From: Glycine soja
Taxonomy: Eukaryota; Streptophyta; Magnoliopsida; Fabales; Fabaceae
Length of the DNA: 64,000 nucleotides
Direction of reading: 5' to 3'
Assembly (NCBI RefSeq): GCF_004193775.1
Contig: NC_041009.1
Coordinates: 45,625,534 to 45,689,533, forward strand
The position numbers and the translations under genes were made by a program. The notes below the pieces were generated by a model. The model made no database searches and was not told the DNA's origin. It worked only from the letters and a program-made list of their open reading frames with translations. Shown here one piece after another: positions 47,801-59,297 of the stretch (within the stretch, counting starts at the first letter, position 1; every line of letters starts with the position of its first letter).

Positions 47801-50660
47801 GGAAGAGTTGCAAGGAATATGATGGTAGGAGGAGGGGTGTAGGTGGAGTTGCAGAGAAACCAGGTGAAGAAGGGATGGAAAAGAAGGTGGGATGCAGAGG
47901 CAACAAGAAGGAAAAAATATGGAAAAGCAATAAGTGAAAAGAGATGCAGAGGTGGGAGCAAATTGGTCTTCTTCACATTTTTTTCTCTCAATGCCATATG
48001 AAAGTCTCACCTCCATTGAGAAGGAATAGCTCCAGTTGGTCCCATGTTCATTAATTTCTTTCCTTCCTCATTTCGTTGTTGAACCAAACCGGTGAAATAC
48101 TGTCTATTCTATTTCCACCCACTTTAATTCTTTCCACCCCATTTCTATTGAAACAAACATAATATTAGAGCCGGTTTGGACTTTGTGTTAGTTTATTGAG
48201 CTTAAAATATCTTCTTTGCAGCTTCCTGAGAGAGCTTCTGAAAAAGAATCTCCAAATTTAAGCTAAATCAAATGTGTACTTAAATTAAGGCATACAGTAT
48301 ATGGCAGTGCCTGGAAATTTTCTCACACTATTGCACATGTCAAAAGTCAATCTACCAGAGACTTGAGCTGTTTTTGTTTCTTAACAAAAAAAAACTGACC
48401 TGGCGGATGGCAGCTTCAATCTTCTTTTGTGCTTCAACATCAAAAGGATCAGCATAAAGAAGAGCCTAGCAAAAAGATGTCAAATAAATTTTGGAGCAAA
48501 GTATACTAACAGAGTGACAGCAAAGTACAAGGAATAAAAATGAAGAACTCCAAAGGATTAGAAGGCAAGGCATCTTGTCGTGATACAATTGAACTCAAAC
48601 TCTTGACAAATGTAAAGAAACAATAATGATCATACAGCTTACTTACAAGCTCTTCTTCCTTCTGACGCTTTAATTCATCTCTTTGGTGATGACGCAATCG
48701 TAAAACTTCCTGCAATTTGTTCAAATCATTCCCTAAAATAGCTTGTGCCAACTCTGGATCACTCTGTATGTACCATTATAAAGATGGTTATAATATAGCC
48801 AAGCACAAAAGAAAAGAACCAATATATTTAGCAAGCATAGAAAGTTATTATAATTAGAAGTTCAAAACTGTCTAAAATATATCAAATAAAATTAAACTAC
48901 ATTTACACGTAAACGATAGGGAAGTTCAATAATTTTATTTTATTAAGTATAAGAATAGCATATCATGTGCAAACATCAGATCTTGATAAGGATTAAGTAA
49001 TAAAACAAACATAACTTACCTGAAAGAGCTGACCCATCAAATTAGAATCACGTCTAATGTGCTGCTGGAAAGCACCAGGGTTGACAGCAGATCCATCAGT
49101 ATTTAAGCTCAAATCATTGGTAGATCCACTGAAATAATTTAAATTTATTACAATAAGTATATTAACATATCGATACTTTATATTTCAATAAAAAAAGTTG
49201 ATATAAAATATAAAACAGTTAAAGTCCACAGACACACATCATGTGTTAATAACCCAGCAATCCTATAGCATGCAATGGCTTATCCCTCCGTTCTTTTACT
49301 ATTTGTACACTTAATTATTCATACCATACCACAAGAATGCTGAGCAAATGAGAGAAATATATGAAATTATAGAAATAGTGTCTGATCTCAAAGACTGGTA
49401 AGTCTCCTTTCAAATGATACCCACTACACATCTTCCATACTTCCAATACCTCATTTGCAAAAGTATCACTTGATTTTCTTAGCCCCTACCTTTTACAAAT
49501 GGCACTCAATTTAGATTAATTTATTCAAAAATGCAGTAGTCAGTAAAATGTTAGGAGTATGGAGTAACCTGAGCTACAGCCCAGATTTTGTCCTATCACG
49601 GTACGAAAATTATCAGAGACTCAAAAAACTATATATCACTTGTGAAATATCAACTTATTAAACCAACATAAGTACACAATCATAGTCAAGACACAGAGAA
49701 TTTCACACTTCTTTAAATTCTAAATTTCTATCATGTATCAGTTCACTTAACACCTAAGAACAACTAGACCATGTGCACACATAATAAATAACACCTTAGT
49801 ACTTTTGGATGGCAGCATAAATGGGATGGCACAATTTACAGGTTTTCAAATAGGGGGTCCCCAGCTTATCTCATAACAGTGCAATTTAACATAAATTGAA
49901 AGGTCATACCTAGAAGCAGCAGCACCAGCGCCAGCATCAGATACCATCATCAGCAAATCATCATCCTTAACACCAAGAGCGCTCAACTTCTCAGAATTCC
50001 TAACTTCCTTCCCATTAAACAGAAGCTGCTGTTGTTGAAGAGCCACACTTGTCTTCTCATATGCACAAGTTTAGCATCAAACAAACAAACACAATAAGAA
50101 ATCCAATCACAGAAACAACACACAACAACAACCACACAAATTAAAATTAAATAAGATCCATCATCTCATGCACCTTCCATGTGCCATCTCAAATTAACAA
50201 AAGTCACATGAATCCCCTACCAAAAATCATCAAACAAAAACTCTCACATGGGGTTTGGTTTCTAGGTTGTCAAACAAAGAAAAACGCACAACCCAGAATT
50301 CCCAATGAAAAACAGTATTTCCCAAACACCCTCCATAAACATTCACAAGAAGAAAGAAAATTGAGACAAAGATAACTTTTTAAACCAAAAATTCAATTTT
50401 CAAGGAAAAAAAGGAGTTGGGTACGAAAGAAAGAAAGAAAAAGAAGAAAAAAAGAAGAAGAAAAAAAGTCACCTCAACCTCGAGCAATGCTTTGACGTTT
50501 TCCACCTACACAATGAGATAAAGGAATGAAAAACAGCGATTAGAAAAAGAGAAAGATGAAGACAAAAGGCAAAAGAAGGGTCTTTGAAGAGTACAGATTC
50601 GTGGGGATCCACATCCAACGTGATGATTTGTTCATCAGCAGTCATGACAGTGATCTTCAT
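32865..50660 (-). CDS. DDI1: DDI1: ubiquitin-like / retroviral-type aspartic protease / UBA shuttle protein
   Basis: Delivers ubiquitylated cargo to the proteasome; the protease fold can cut heavily ubiquitylated substrates in studied family members. Sixteen exons (-): 50660-50595, 50505-50473, 50052-49910, 49128-49020, 48763-48647, 48465-48400, 47505-47443, 47346-47302, 47152-47091, 46220-46127, 45450-45358, 45269-45200, 45118-45048, 44408-44363, 44051-44026, 32993-32865. All phases agree, giving 410 aa, near the size of Arabidopsis DDI1. Ubiquitin-like domain 1-76 (MKITVMTADEQIITLDV). Protease about 190-320, with catalytic Asp218 in DSGAQST. UBA 370-408 (VAKLVELGFERNAVIQAL), ending GFLFGG. 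The UBA is alone in the last exon, 11.0 kb from exon 15 across LINE insertions. The acceptor before exon 3 has a weak pyrimidine tract. The ATG at 50660 matches the family start. Confidence 0.93.
33131..33397. mobile_element. MITE with about 40-bp terminal inverted repeats
   Basis: Left end 'tttaaatatatttttggtcc...acaatttagtg' (33131-33170) is matched in inverted form by 33358-33397 'cactaaattacaagagctaa...'. The interior is AT-rich with no coding capacity. The 'tttggtccttacaatttag' type end is very common in legume genomes. The LINE A poly-A tail abuts it at about 33402, so the two insertions are adjacent. Confidence 0.75.
33402..35975 (-). mobile_element. LINE A: 5'-truncated non-LTR retrotransposon with an internal triplication
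   Basis: Minus-strand element ending in poly-A (T run at 33402-33411). From 5' to 3' it encodes the end of the reverse-transcriptase domain (SGLKINFSKS, YLGIPVGANPRGSELWDPI, FGGRVTLIK), the downstream 'WKVGCGAKVKFWED' region, and the C-terminal zf-RVT/thumb-like part (WSTWQHRNKIVFEEERFNG). It is broken by frameshifts and stops. The C-terminal part is present three times in perfect 439-bp tandem copies. It lacks ORF1, endonuclease and the RT catalytic core. Its 5' edge coincides with the poly-A tail of LINE B. Confidence 0.88.
33825..35141. repeat. Three identical 439-bp tandem copies inside LINE A
   Basis: Copies at 33825-34263, 34264-34702 and 34703-35141, followed by a last TCCAAC at 35142-35147. 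By eye they are identical. The three plus-strand 88-residue open frames within them are the same sequence and run antisense to the LINE coding strand. The units meet at the six-base word TCCAAC. Either a very recent amplification or an assembly artefact. Confidence 0.93.
35978..39450 (-). mobile_element. LINE B: RRM-type ORF1 joined to RT, endonuclease deleted
   Basis: Minus-strand element. The poly-A tail is at 35979-35996, and the 5' end is near 39450, with a CT/GA-rich leader. ORF1 (about 39270-38557) has an RRM: RNP2-like 'VISFYFTRFPED' entry and RNP1 'KRYGFVRFKGV', with linker and C-terminal part. Immediately after, the frame is an RT N-terminal linker (KSPGPNG) and RT blocks (NASFIALIPKVADPQNLNEY, VFKVDYKKAYD, GLRQGN). 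The AP-endonuclease that belongs between them is missing, so there is an internal deletion near 38560. The RT active site reads YANDT instead of ADD. Many stops in the 3' half (36144-37700). Inactive copy. Confidence 0.85.
36026..36040 (-). other. Conserved hairpin in LINE B 3' tail
   Basis: Perfect inverted repeat AGTACC-TCT-GGTACT (read on the element strand), about 30 bases before the poly-A. The same hairpin occurs near the 3' ends of LINE D (41219-41233) and LINE C (43915-43929). By analogy with other LINEs, a 3' stem-loop may be the recognition site for reverse transcription. Confidence 0.65.
39812..41195 (+). mobile_element. LINE C, 5'-truncated, long open C-terminal region
   Basis: Plus-strand element beginning inside the RT domain (ESVIWDPIVRKCERKLAR). 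After an early frame break near 39883 it reads openly for over 400 residues through FQVPNKIVDKLVNIQRRFLR, the 'WKVGCGDKIRFWEYCW' block, the Cys/His zf-RVT motif (RCPFCNNDDEDAAHLFFHCS) and WTIWQHRNRIVFSN. Its C-terminus is cut at about 41195, where the oppositely oriented LINE D begins. The remaining 3' tail appears to continue at 43786-43973. It is the least decayed LINE fragment in the window. Confidence 0.87.
41195..43785 (-). mobile_element. LINE D, 5'-truncated, inserted in LINE C
   Basis: Minus-strand element with RT (43782-42706: GSNASFITLIPKLKDPQNLS, VFKVDYERAYDSVSW, GLRQGDPLAPLLFN), the downstream 'WKVGSGDNFRFWEDPW' block, the zf-RVT motif (MCPFCGRVEEEAAHLFFNCN) and a C-terminus ending FNQWSSNLKEAFSI before a stop near 41338. 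The active-site motif reads YADNT, not YADDT. The 3' tail carries the AGTACC hairpin (41219-41233) but no clear poly-A. About 170 bp of foreign sequence interrupts it (42314-42485). It lacks ORF1 and endonuclease. Confidence 0.87.
42314..42485. other. Foreign insert within LINE D
   Basis: Between codons of a 'GGWR...GTSGSRHSTWWKDL' region conserved in the sister LINEs lies about 170 bp with no LINE homology. It is AT-rich and has words such as 'ccccttcgaatgcgg' and 'ttccattcgatcttttagg'. It looks unlike the surrounding nuclear repeats and resembles plastid non-coding DNA in style, but I could not place it. A small unclassified transposon is equally possible. Confidence 0.35.
43786..43973 (+). 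mobile_element. 3' tail of LINE C beyond the LINE D insertion
   Basis: Plus-strand sequence ending 'agtacctctggtact...tttttgctgagc' plus an A12 tract (43962-43973), which is the family's 3' end. Orientation and position fit the severed tail of the element at 39812-41195. Target-site duplications around LINE D could not be resolved; only TATAAT is shared by both edges. Confidence 0.6.
50420..50470. repeat. GA-rich microsatellite in DDI1 intron 2
   Basis: A run of GAAA/GAAG units immediately downstream of the exon 2 donor (read as a pyrimidine tract on the coding strand). Low-complexity sequence with no other feature. Confidence 0.7.
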
Positions 50661-53053
50661 CTTCAATTCAACAGTTTTTTTTTTCTCTCTCTCTCTCTGT
50701 CTCTAGATTTGTGACGACGATGTTGTTGAAGCAAAAGGAAAAAGGGAAAAAGACAGAGCCTTGGCTAGTTTTCGATGGTAGCTGTGCTGAGCCGAGGTGA
50801 AAAGAGCAAAGTAAAGACTGTTGGAAGACTAGAAATCCTTTTAAACTGTGTGACTTGTTGCCGAGGTTTGGTTCAATTGGGATGATGGATGGAGTGTGAC
50901 TTCTCGACTAAGAAAATTATAAAATATTTGTAAAAAGATAAGAAATACAAAATTAAAAAAGATTAAATATTTTTTTTTATCTTTATAATATATTTCTTTT
51001 TTTTCATTATTATCTAATAATATATTTTTTATTTTATTATTTAATTTTTTATTTTACCATTTGATATTTCAAAATTTTATTTTTATTACCCGTTGTTAAT
51101 TTCTACCTATTAACTAATGACATAATAAGCTAATAGAATAAAATCATCATTTAAAACTGAAAATAAATAAGTTATAAATATGAAAAACATTTAAACTAAT
51201 TGGAAAATAGTGAAAGGTGTTAATTTTGACACTATAATCTAGTTAGATACTAATATCATGTACAATAATAATAAAAGATTTTAGGTTTTGACTATTTATT
51301 CTTTATATATAAATGAGAATAATTATTTTCATTGAAAATATTTTAATTCTTAATTATATTTTAATACTTGTAGACTTAATTACACTTTTAGTCCCATGAT
51401 ATATTAATAAAATCTATGTTTGATTTAAAAAAAATAAGTGACGATAAAAAAAATTAAGGATACGTTTTTTATCCCTTATAAGTTGCTTATTGCTATATGC
51501 CTTTTATAATTTTCTTACTTTAAAATTTGTCATCATATTTTTATTTTGGAGTATTCCATTATTATATATTCAATTTTATTAATTGTGTTGAAGTTACAAG
51601 ATATTATAGAGAGAGAAAAGAGAGAAGGTGTATATGAACCACTGGTATGACCAAGATTTTCTACCATCATAAAAGAATTATAAGATTTTACATGAATGAA
51701 CTGGATCTCTTATAGTAAGAAAATCTAAAGTTAACATAAGAGATTAGATGATTCAAATATCATTTTAAAATTTTAATCATCTTAAATTCATCAAAGGATC
51801 CCAATTCATGAATGCATGGTTGCAAGGAACCCAAATTCAAATTAAAGGCTGTTCTTTAGCTAACAATAATTTATTGGGCTCTAGCTGCCCCTTTTTTATT
51901 CTTCTAACGGTGACAAAAAAAAATCTTTTTATAATTTTAACTTCTTTCTTTGTAATAATAAAGTCGTATCTCATTAGATGAATTGCATAAATTACTCCAT
52001 ATCTTTCAACACGATTAAAAATTAAAAATTAAAGTTCCAAACTTTTTTCTTTACACATGATAAAATTTGATATGCAAATATAAAATTTAATGTATACATG
52101 TTATGAGTGTAAAATACATTTTTCCAAGTATTCAATGATCACATCATATTAAAAAAAATAAGTTGATAAAGTAAAATAATCAAATCTTTTGTGTAAAAAT
52201 ATTTTAAACTAGTAGTGTATGAGTTAAACGGCCAAATTTATCCCTCATTTTTTCATCTCATTCAGAGACCATGTCCTACCTTTGCAAGGTTACTAGGCAA
52301 TAGACACTGCTATACAGCAAAACCACTCGCTAATTGCTATCATTGGAACACCATTGTCGTCATTGTTGGAGAAGCACTTTCTTATTCTATATTTTTAGCT
52401 TATTTTGCCTCATTGAATGAAGTTGCTTTGTTGCATGGATACTCGATAGAAAATTTTATGCAAATTGTATTCTTGTCATAATGTCTACAATCATTTTACT
52501 TATATAGTACTCGAAACCAAGCTAAAAAAGAAACACATAAAGAGAATGGATGAGAGAAAGACCCATAACTCGCAATGCAAAACCAATAATCTTGTTATCA
52601 ATGTCAAAGTTTGAATAACATAATCTAAAGGCAATCATAATTAATCCCTAATAAAATATAAAATTTCAATTTTCAAGGATTAACTATATTTTTATTTCCT
52701 CTAAATGTACAAATACTCACTTTTAGTCCCTAAAGAAACTGTCTCCTTACGGTTCCTTATATTTGGAAACGTGCATGTTTAACCCAAATCCTAATGATAT
52801 ATTAGTTTTCTATAATATAAAATCCTAATCAATTCAGAACAAATTGTAAGTCCAAATATGACAATCTATTACTTACAAAAATCATTTAATAAAGATAAAA
52901 TTTCTAAAATAAAGTAAAAGTCCTTAAATAACAACAATTATCTTAACTCATTCTGCATCAACAATCGTCCCTGGGAGATCAAAAGGCTCCCTTGATGTAT
53001 AAAAGTTCAGGCATCCCCTGGTCCCAAGTCAACATCCATAGTAGAGAGGATCA
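50661..53053. other. DDI1 promoter region and AT-rich spacer
   Basis: 50661-50830 holds the DDI1 5'UTR/promoter, with a (CT)n tract at 50683-50702. From about 50900 it is AT-rich and matches 16200-18297. The plus frame at 52215-52481 is partly conserved in the copy (about 17590-17730) but is cut there; no domain was recognised. Confidence 0.5.
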
Positions 53054-56000
53054 TCAACTCAGTTCTTCAGCAAATATCACATCAAATACAAATTGAACTA
53101 CGGCCAAAAGTCATACAGCAAGAAATGACATTAACATGTGTTTAACCAGCAATGATTACTGTAAAAACTTTTTCATACTATCATCGTATCATGTGTTTGC
53201 CACAAACAGATTAAATGATAGTTACCCCAGAAAGAAAGGAATAAAAAAGGGCAGAACTCCAAGGTACAATATTATTAAGACAAAGTCGGCTCTGCATCAA
53301 GGTGATATCAGGTCCTGTCTTTCTGAAATACGCAGGAACTACAAAGAAAGAAAAAAAACAGGAAACCAACTCTAAGTAATTTGAGAGGTGCCCAAACTCT
53401 CCCCCAAATGGATCTCAATATTTCAAGGGACTAATCTCTGGCTTTCAGCCAAGGAATACCCAAATTTTTCTTTCTTCTTACCTACACCTTAGTTATCTTT
53501 GGGTCCTATCATTAAACAACACCAACGCCAACATATCTTAAAATTGCTTTATTGTACTAGAGTATCTATATATTTCTCTCAAGTAAAGACCATGTATAAT
53601 TGTAGATTCTATTCATTAACATCAAAGTAAATGTGAACTTCAAATTCAAAAAGTTAACAATACAACAATAGTGATCTAAGGATCATATAGGAGGTCACAG
53701 AAGCATACAAAGGTCTAATTCAAAATTAAGCATTCTTAATGATTATCATAAGCATAACATGAAATTATTAATGATGTGGACATGCATTATACATTCTACC
53801 CCACACATAATTCTAGCATACCTTCCTCAGTTTGGAGATTGGGTTGATCAACCAAGAGTTGCTGAAGTGCACCAAGATCACTGTCACTGCAATGAAGTTA
53901 ATGCAAAGTGATCAATACAGCACAGAACGAAACATTGGACACCAACAGATGTACAAGCATTGGAAAATGAAAGGCAAGCATCATGAATAAAGTACATGAT
54001 AAATCTTGCTATCTCTGTGTATATAGAAATGAATACAAATGCAAATGAGTACACAGATCACTAGATTGCCTCTTTGCCTTTGTTTTCCTTTTCTTTTTCT
54101 TCATCCTTCCCTGTTATCATTTTGACTCAAATTCTTCTAAAGATTAAAAAACCAGAATGCTTTTAGAGCAGGTAGACAAAGTCCAGATGCCACTCTATTT
54201 GCAAATCAGGTAGTGGAAGATGTAACAATAAAATAGAAGAAATTGGGATTTGAGTAGGGTTCTTGGAAAAGGATATTGATAGAAAAGATTTTGATGCTAA
54301 ATATATAGAAGGTGGATTTCCTGCTACTTTTTCTATGATTATGAATAACAACAAAAGTCTATTATGGTTTAGGAAAAATAGAAAATAAGGAGTTAGGGAA
54401 GGGGAATGTTTTCTATTTTTGCAATTCTGTAACTGTGGTGGAGAGCTCATAAAGGTATCCAAGTTGGTTTAAAGGAAGGTAAGGTTTCACACCTTCACTT
54501 CACTGATGATTCAGATCTCTTCTTGGAGGAGTATAATGATCCCCTTGTGAATGTTTTACTTCTGATAATACTAAGTCATGAAGACTGTTTATGTTTAAAG
54601 ATAAGTTTGATTAAGAGAAGACCGGCGGGTTTGAATGGTGATAACAAAATTCTTCTACAGGCTCCTGCGGCTCCATATAGCACCCTCTCTTTTACTTTAT
54701 CACATACATATAGAGTCAAACGAACAAAATACACACAAGCACATCTGCGCACATGGACACGCAGTTACACACACACACAATTATGACATTTGAATGATTA
54801 AACTATAGCAATGGTATTTTCACACCTGGGCTTTAAGGCAATTTCTGATAGTGCTGAGATCACTGATGACTTTAATAAATACCTATTACAAAAGAAACAA
54901 CTAGTAACTATTTTTTCTAAAAAAGGCACTCGATCAAAATAGTGTTATCAGAAGTAAAATCAATGAAAAAAAAAGCACTTCGGCACAAAGCTTTCAAGCA
55001 GAAAATTGTATTCCAATATCAATAATCATTTTGAGAGTTTATCAGCTGTTTCACACCCAACAGATTGATGATTAGCAATCTTGAATTTTCCGACCAAAAA
55101 AAAGAAAGAGAAAGAGAAAAGAAGAGTTGTTGCATTTTTTTAATTTTCAAGAACTTTTTGCCCAGCAATGAAACTGAATTTAATTGGTCAGAAATAAGCC
55201 AAATGTTCTTATTCAGTATCAGTAGTAGATGCATAACAATTAAGTGAAGGAAGCAGAGAGATTGCAATCAGTTATGGGCTTCTCAGAACTTGAGAATCAC
55301 GCCCCTATTGGATATTGACAACTCCATTTTAGAATTTAATCCTCATGATAAAATCTCCAATTCTCCAGCCCTAAAAGACTAGTAAAATATTTGGTTTGGG
55401 GTACAAGGGGAGGCAGGGTAGAACATATTGACATGCAACTGTTTACACTGCATCATTTAAATAGTCTCAGTTAGTGACTTGAGGTTGGTCTAGTTAAAAA
55501 TTTACCATTGACATGAATGGCATAGCTCTAACTACAGAGTGTCCTTTGGTTTAGATTCCACAAACAGGAAAAAACACATAACAAGGCACTCCCAACTCAC
55601 TTTTCTCAAAGCAAAAACTTTAAAATTGACAACATCTGTGTTGTACCCAATGCCCATACCCATACAAGTTGCAAGATAGGTACACAACTATCCCTATCCA
55701 AAGAGTACAAAGTCACACTTTGGAGCTCCACTCCTTTTCAATTTTTTTTTATCTAGACCACAGGTATCTTCCACTAGAAGTAATCATATTTGAGCCGGTA
55801 GGACCACTATGGGCCGCAAAGCTCTCCACTCCTTTTCTTTTCAGTTAAAAATCTCCTCCTATCCTTTTTTTATTATGTCAGTTCCTTCAACCAATTTATG
55901 CTACCAACAGGTTGGAAAATTGCCATGGAACTCTTTATAGATCACTAAAGACATGGTGTTTCATTTGGCATTCTAGAGGACATCTTTCTTACTGAAATAG

Positions 56001-57158
56001 AGCTAATTTAGATGGTTGGAGCCTTGATTTTTTCTATTTTTTGCTTTCCTTTTTTATTTCTTCTTTTGATGAAAGAAGGCACTTGCTCTGAGTCAAAGTG
56101 CATGAAATATGGTGTTGAAAAAATAAGTATCTGAGCTCCAAAAATAAAATGCAATTCAAATGTTAGCATGTTCATTAGACTTCCTGCCAATCTGTCAAGT
56201 TCTTGAATCATGTCATTTGATGCATTGAAAATTAAGTTCACGTTAATGCATTTGTGGGTTGCCTAAAAGCATAAAATAATATGTTAAAAAAAAGTCCCAA
56301 TTCACAATCATTAATCCTTACTCAGAGTTGTATATCTCGTGTATAAACATCAGGCTATCCAAGCAATAAATAAGACTAGGTTTGATGCCAATTTGTTGCT
56401 GCAATTGTTTCATGTTCAGGTGACAAGAACCACCTTTCACTTGTTGTCTACTATCACGGTGAATTTTGTCAAGAGATAAGACAATACAATGAAATTCTTC
56501 CCTGAAAGTTCAAATTCAAATTTAATGAAATCAGTCACGAAAACATTAGTCATAAACTTAAAATGTCTGACAATATTATTGCATATCACTTTAAATTGAA
56601 AATGTTGCAGAGCTGAATAGAAACTCACAATGTCTTTCTCATGGAAACCAAGATGTTCCTCAAAGATTCAATCTGCTTTACCAAAAGAGCATCTTTCAGG
56701 CCACTGGCACAATTTAGAACACCATAATTGTTGGAATTTTGAAGCACCTGCTTACAAAACAATCACAATTCACACAGTTACTTACTTCAAGTCCCCCTAC
56801 CCTAGTGATTCCAGAACTACAACATTAGCAATATCAAGGTCAAAGCAGTAAATAGGGTAAAATAAAATTGTAGACCACAGGTATCCTCCATGGGACAATC
56901 CTACTCGAATCGGGTAAGACCACTATAGGCGGCAATAGCTTTCCATCTAGTATTTAACACAACTGCTGAGGTAAATTAAAATAAACAAAAATTATAAGTA
57001 TACAGTAAAAGTATAAGTGAAATTACCTGCAACCTATCAACAATATGAGAAGCATTCCTAAACTGTGAAATTAAGCAAGATTGAAGCTCATCCCATCGAC
57101 TCATTTCTTCCCTAACTTTCCTGAATTTTGACTGAAATTTTTTCACTATCGCTTCCAT
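53054..57158 (-). CDS. Uncharacterised conserved plant protein (At5g43822-like), native copy
   Basis: Six coding exons (-): the ATG at 57158 within exon 57198-57027, then 56747-56629, 56501-56322, 54882-54826, 53886-53822 and 53097-53054. They give 198 aa with all phases matching. A non-coding first exon lies at about 58100-57998. The protein is mostly helical: a basic N-terminus ([20 protein letters not shown]), an NYG motif, a long amphipathic segment ([20 protein letters not shown]), '[20 protein letters not shown]', and a C-terminal '[16 protein letters not shown]' and '[14 protein letters not shown]'. It resembles, from memory, the uncharacterised Arabidopsis protein At5g43822; no function is assigned. 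No signal peptide or membrane segment is seen. Its duplicate is fused to VCS at 18.3-27.7 kb. Confidence 0.85.
54300..54680 (+). mobile_element. Fossil reverse-transcriptase fragment (source copy)
   Basis: Antisense in intron 5 of the At5g43822-like gene. It reads [20 protein letters not shown], equivalent to the plant LINE active-site block, and is shared with about 19430-19880. Short, frame-shifted and without flanking domains. Confidence 0.48.
55405..55812. other. About 400-bp segment absent from the duplicate
   Basis: The two copies align on both sides (55395 with 20577; 55812 with about 20610), but this stretch is missing at 20.6 kb. Its end (about 55750-55812: 'ctagaccacaggtatcttcc', 'taggaccactatgggc') resembles a second stretch at 56868-56945 in the same intron region, which suggests a short dispersed repeat. 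Insertion in the source or deletion in the copy cannot be told apart. Confidence 0.5.
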
Positions 57159-57997
57159 CGTCAATCCTGAACTGACCAGTGATGAGCCAGCAATAAGCCT
57201 TTCACAGAGGAAAAAGTAAATCTTTAGTTACAGTTCAAAATCGTGCTTTGAAGCGTAACATGTTTACAAGATTGCGTTTGGTTTATGGTTCAAAGTGTTC
57301 ACAATCGTGCTTTAAAGCAAACATGTTTACAAGTTTGAGTTTGGTTTATGGTTCAAACTGTTTTGAAGCGTAAGATCATAACTCGCAGCAGAACCGGGCT
57401 TTTCACGAGTGTGTAACTTTTAGATGTGTCAAAGTGAGCCAACCTGGCTCAGTTGAGTTGAGCAAAAAGTGGCATAATGGCCTTATATATGTTGTTAATA
57501 GCATTGTAATATTTAAGTAGCCAGCCATTCAAATGGCAATTACAAAGCCTAATACAAAATTACGGTAAAAGTTATCTTGATAATTACACTGAATGCTCAT
57601 TACCCAAATGCACTTAGTTAAGCTAATTAATAATGAAGTTACTGAAGTTAATCACTCAATCTTATAATGAAGTTACTGAATAAGCACTTAGTTAAGTTGA
57701 TTGATTACCCAAAATGCACCATAGTCAACTAACAAACATTGACATTAAGCTCATTACCCAGATACACTTAGTTAACTAACACTCTCATCAGAATTAGCGT
57801 CTTTACTGTGAAAAATTGAAAACTTAAAAGAAGCCATTGCAGTTATTAAGAATGCTGATATATGTGCAGATAGAGATTATGAACGAATCAATTCCAGATA
57901 ATTGAATTTAGAACAAACAGAAATTACAAAACACACCTGAGTTTCAGATTGGGTATTATTTTGGAAAATAAAAGAAGAAAAAAAGAAACGCACGAAC

Positions 57998-58100
57998 CTG
58001 GGTGAGAGGGAAACCAACCGTGACGGCGCGTCGAGATATGGCTTAAGGTGTGGCAACAGTGAAACGAGCCCACGACGGCGGCGACGCTGTTGAAGCAGTG
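57998..58100 (-). other. Non-coding first exon and promoter side of the At5g43822-like gene
   Basis: A GC-rich stretch in AT-rich surroundings ends in CTCACCCAG before a GTTCGTGCG donor at 57997. Spliced to the exon at 57198, it forms a 5'UTR exon without an in-frame ATG. The reading frame through it and the first 14 codons of exon 2 is open, which allowed the copied version to become coding in the VCS fusion. The transcription start is not defined. Confidence 0.65.
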
Positions 58101-59170
58101 GCTGCCGGCTGTTTTGATTTTTGGAATATTCTATTAAAACAAACAGCTAAAAAATCAGTTCATGCAAAGTGATTCCTGGAATTATTTTCTCACTTTGCCT
58201 TCCATCAAATCAAGAAATCATGCTTAAAGGCAGACACAGGGGCACACACTACAACTCGTTTCTCACCCATCATAGATGACATGTCATGTTCATAGATTGT
58301 GTGTGTGAATCTTATTTTTGTAAAGATAGACTAAAGAAAATAACTATAAAGGTCCTTGAAACATCCGCTCTTGCTAGTTTTGTAAAGGCATGGAGCACAC
58401 TACCATATTGATTTATAGATTCAGGATTCTACAGTGAACTCTTCTTCCAAAAGCATAAATATACATCAACCAACGATATGATTTGAAAATAACAAACCAT
58501 ATCAGGCACTACCATATGGCATGATACAAAATTCTGCTGAACACCTATTTACTTTGTAAAACATTTGGGCGTATAAAATTTCACTGAACAAGTAAGCATT
58601 TTTCACTAGCCAACCGTTTTCTCTTAAACAAGTGTTTTGAGTAATCCTAAAACAGACCAACTATATTGCACACATCAACATCATGAAACCTTGGCATAGA
58701 AAAATATTGTTGAGCAAGCACATTTGTCAAAACTTAGAGAATTGCATCCTACATTAAACTTACTCCTACAATTGCAAAATCTCTCACCCAAGCAGCCAAT
58801 AGAATTAGGCCCTGTTTGGGAAAACCCTCAATAAACACTTATAAGAGGGGAAAAAAGGAAGATATAATGAATTGAGCTTCTTCTATAAGCTAAAATCAAA
58901 TTCTGCACTTAACTTTTATAAAAGCCCTCTCTCATAATCTATCTTGTGCAGAAGCTAGAGTTAACTGCATTAGGGCCTGTTTGGATACAACTACAAGTTA
59001 GAAGTGCTTTTGAGACCTCCGATAAATCAAACTCAGCTTTCAGTGAAATTCCTAGGGTACGTTCATATCCACCAAAACCTTTTTTACAATTTGCGAGGTA
59101 ATTGGTATATACACGCAAATAAAAATCGAAATCTTGTGTTGATGTGATATAGAAAAGGAGAAGGAACTCA
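58101..59170. other. Upstream spacer of the At5g43822-like gene
   Basis: AT-rich. 'ggccctgtttgg' (58809) and 'gggcctgtttgg' (58973) are near-identical words in the same orientation, about 164 bp apart, of the type found at ends of legume MITEs, but no inverted partner was found. No gene was recognised. Confidence 0.4.
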
Positions 59171-59297
59171 CGTGAAGAAAAAGGCGGTAATGACAACGCA
59201 AATGGCAACGATGTCCGGCGGAAGCGGCGGCGCGAGAAGACGAGTGGAGGCTGAGAATGATAACTAGTAAGTGTGTCTGAAAACCTAATTCCAACAA
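59171..59297 (-). other. Possible orphan 5' exon
   Basis: A GC-rich island in AT-rich DNA ends in TTCTTCAC before a consensus-like GTGAGTTCC donor (59170). One frame reads LLAPPLPPDIVAICVVITAF, a proline-rich lead into a hydrophobic helix, but without an ATG; another frame is also open. It looks like a first exon whose downstream exons are not recognisable before 58.1 kb. It may be an alternative leader of the neighbouring gene or a gene fragment. Confidence 0.3.

Noticed and set aside
52215..52481. 88-residue membrane-like protein
   Set aside because: The duplicate (about 17590-17730) retains only the second half without a start, and no family was recognised.
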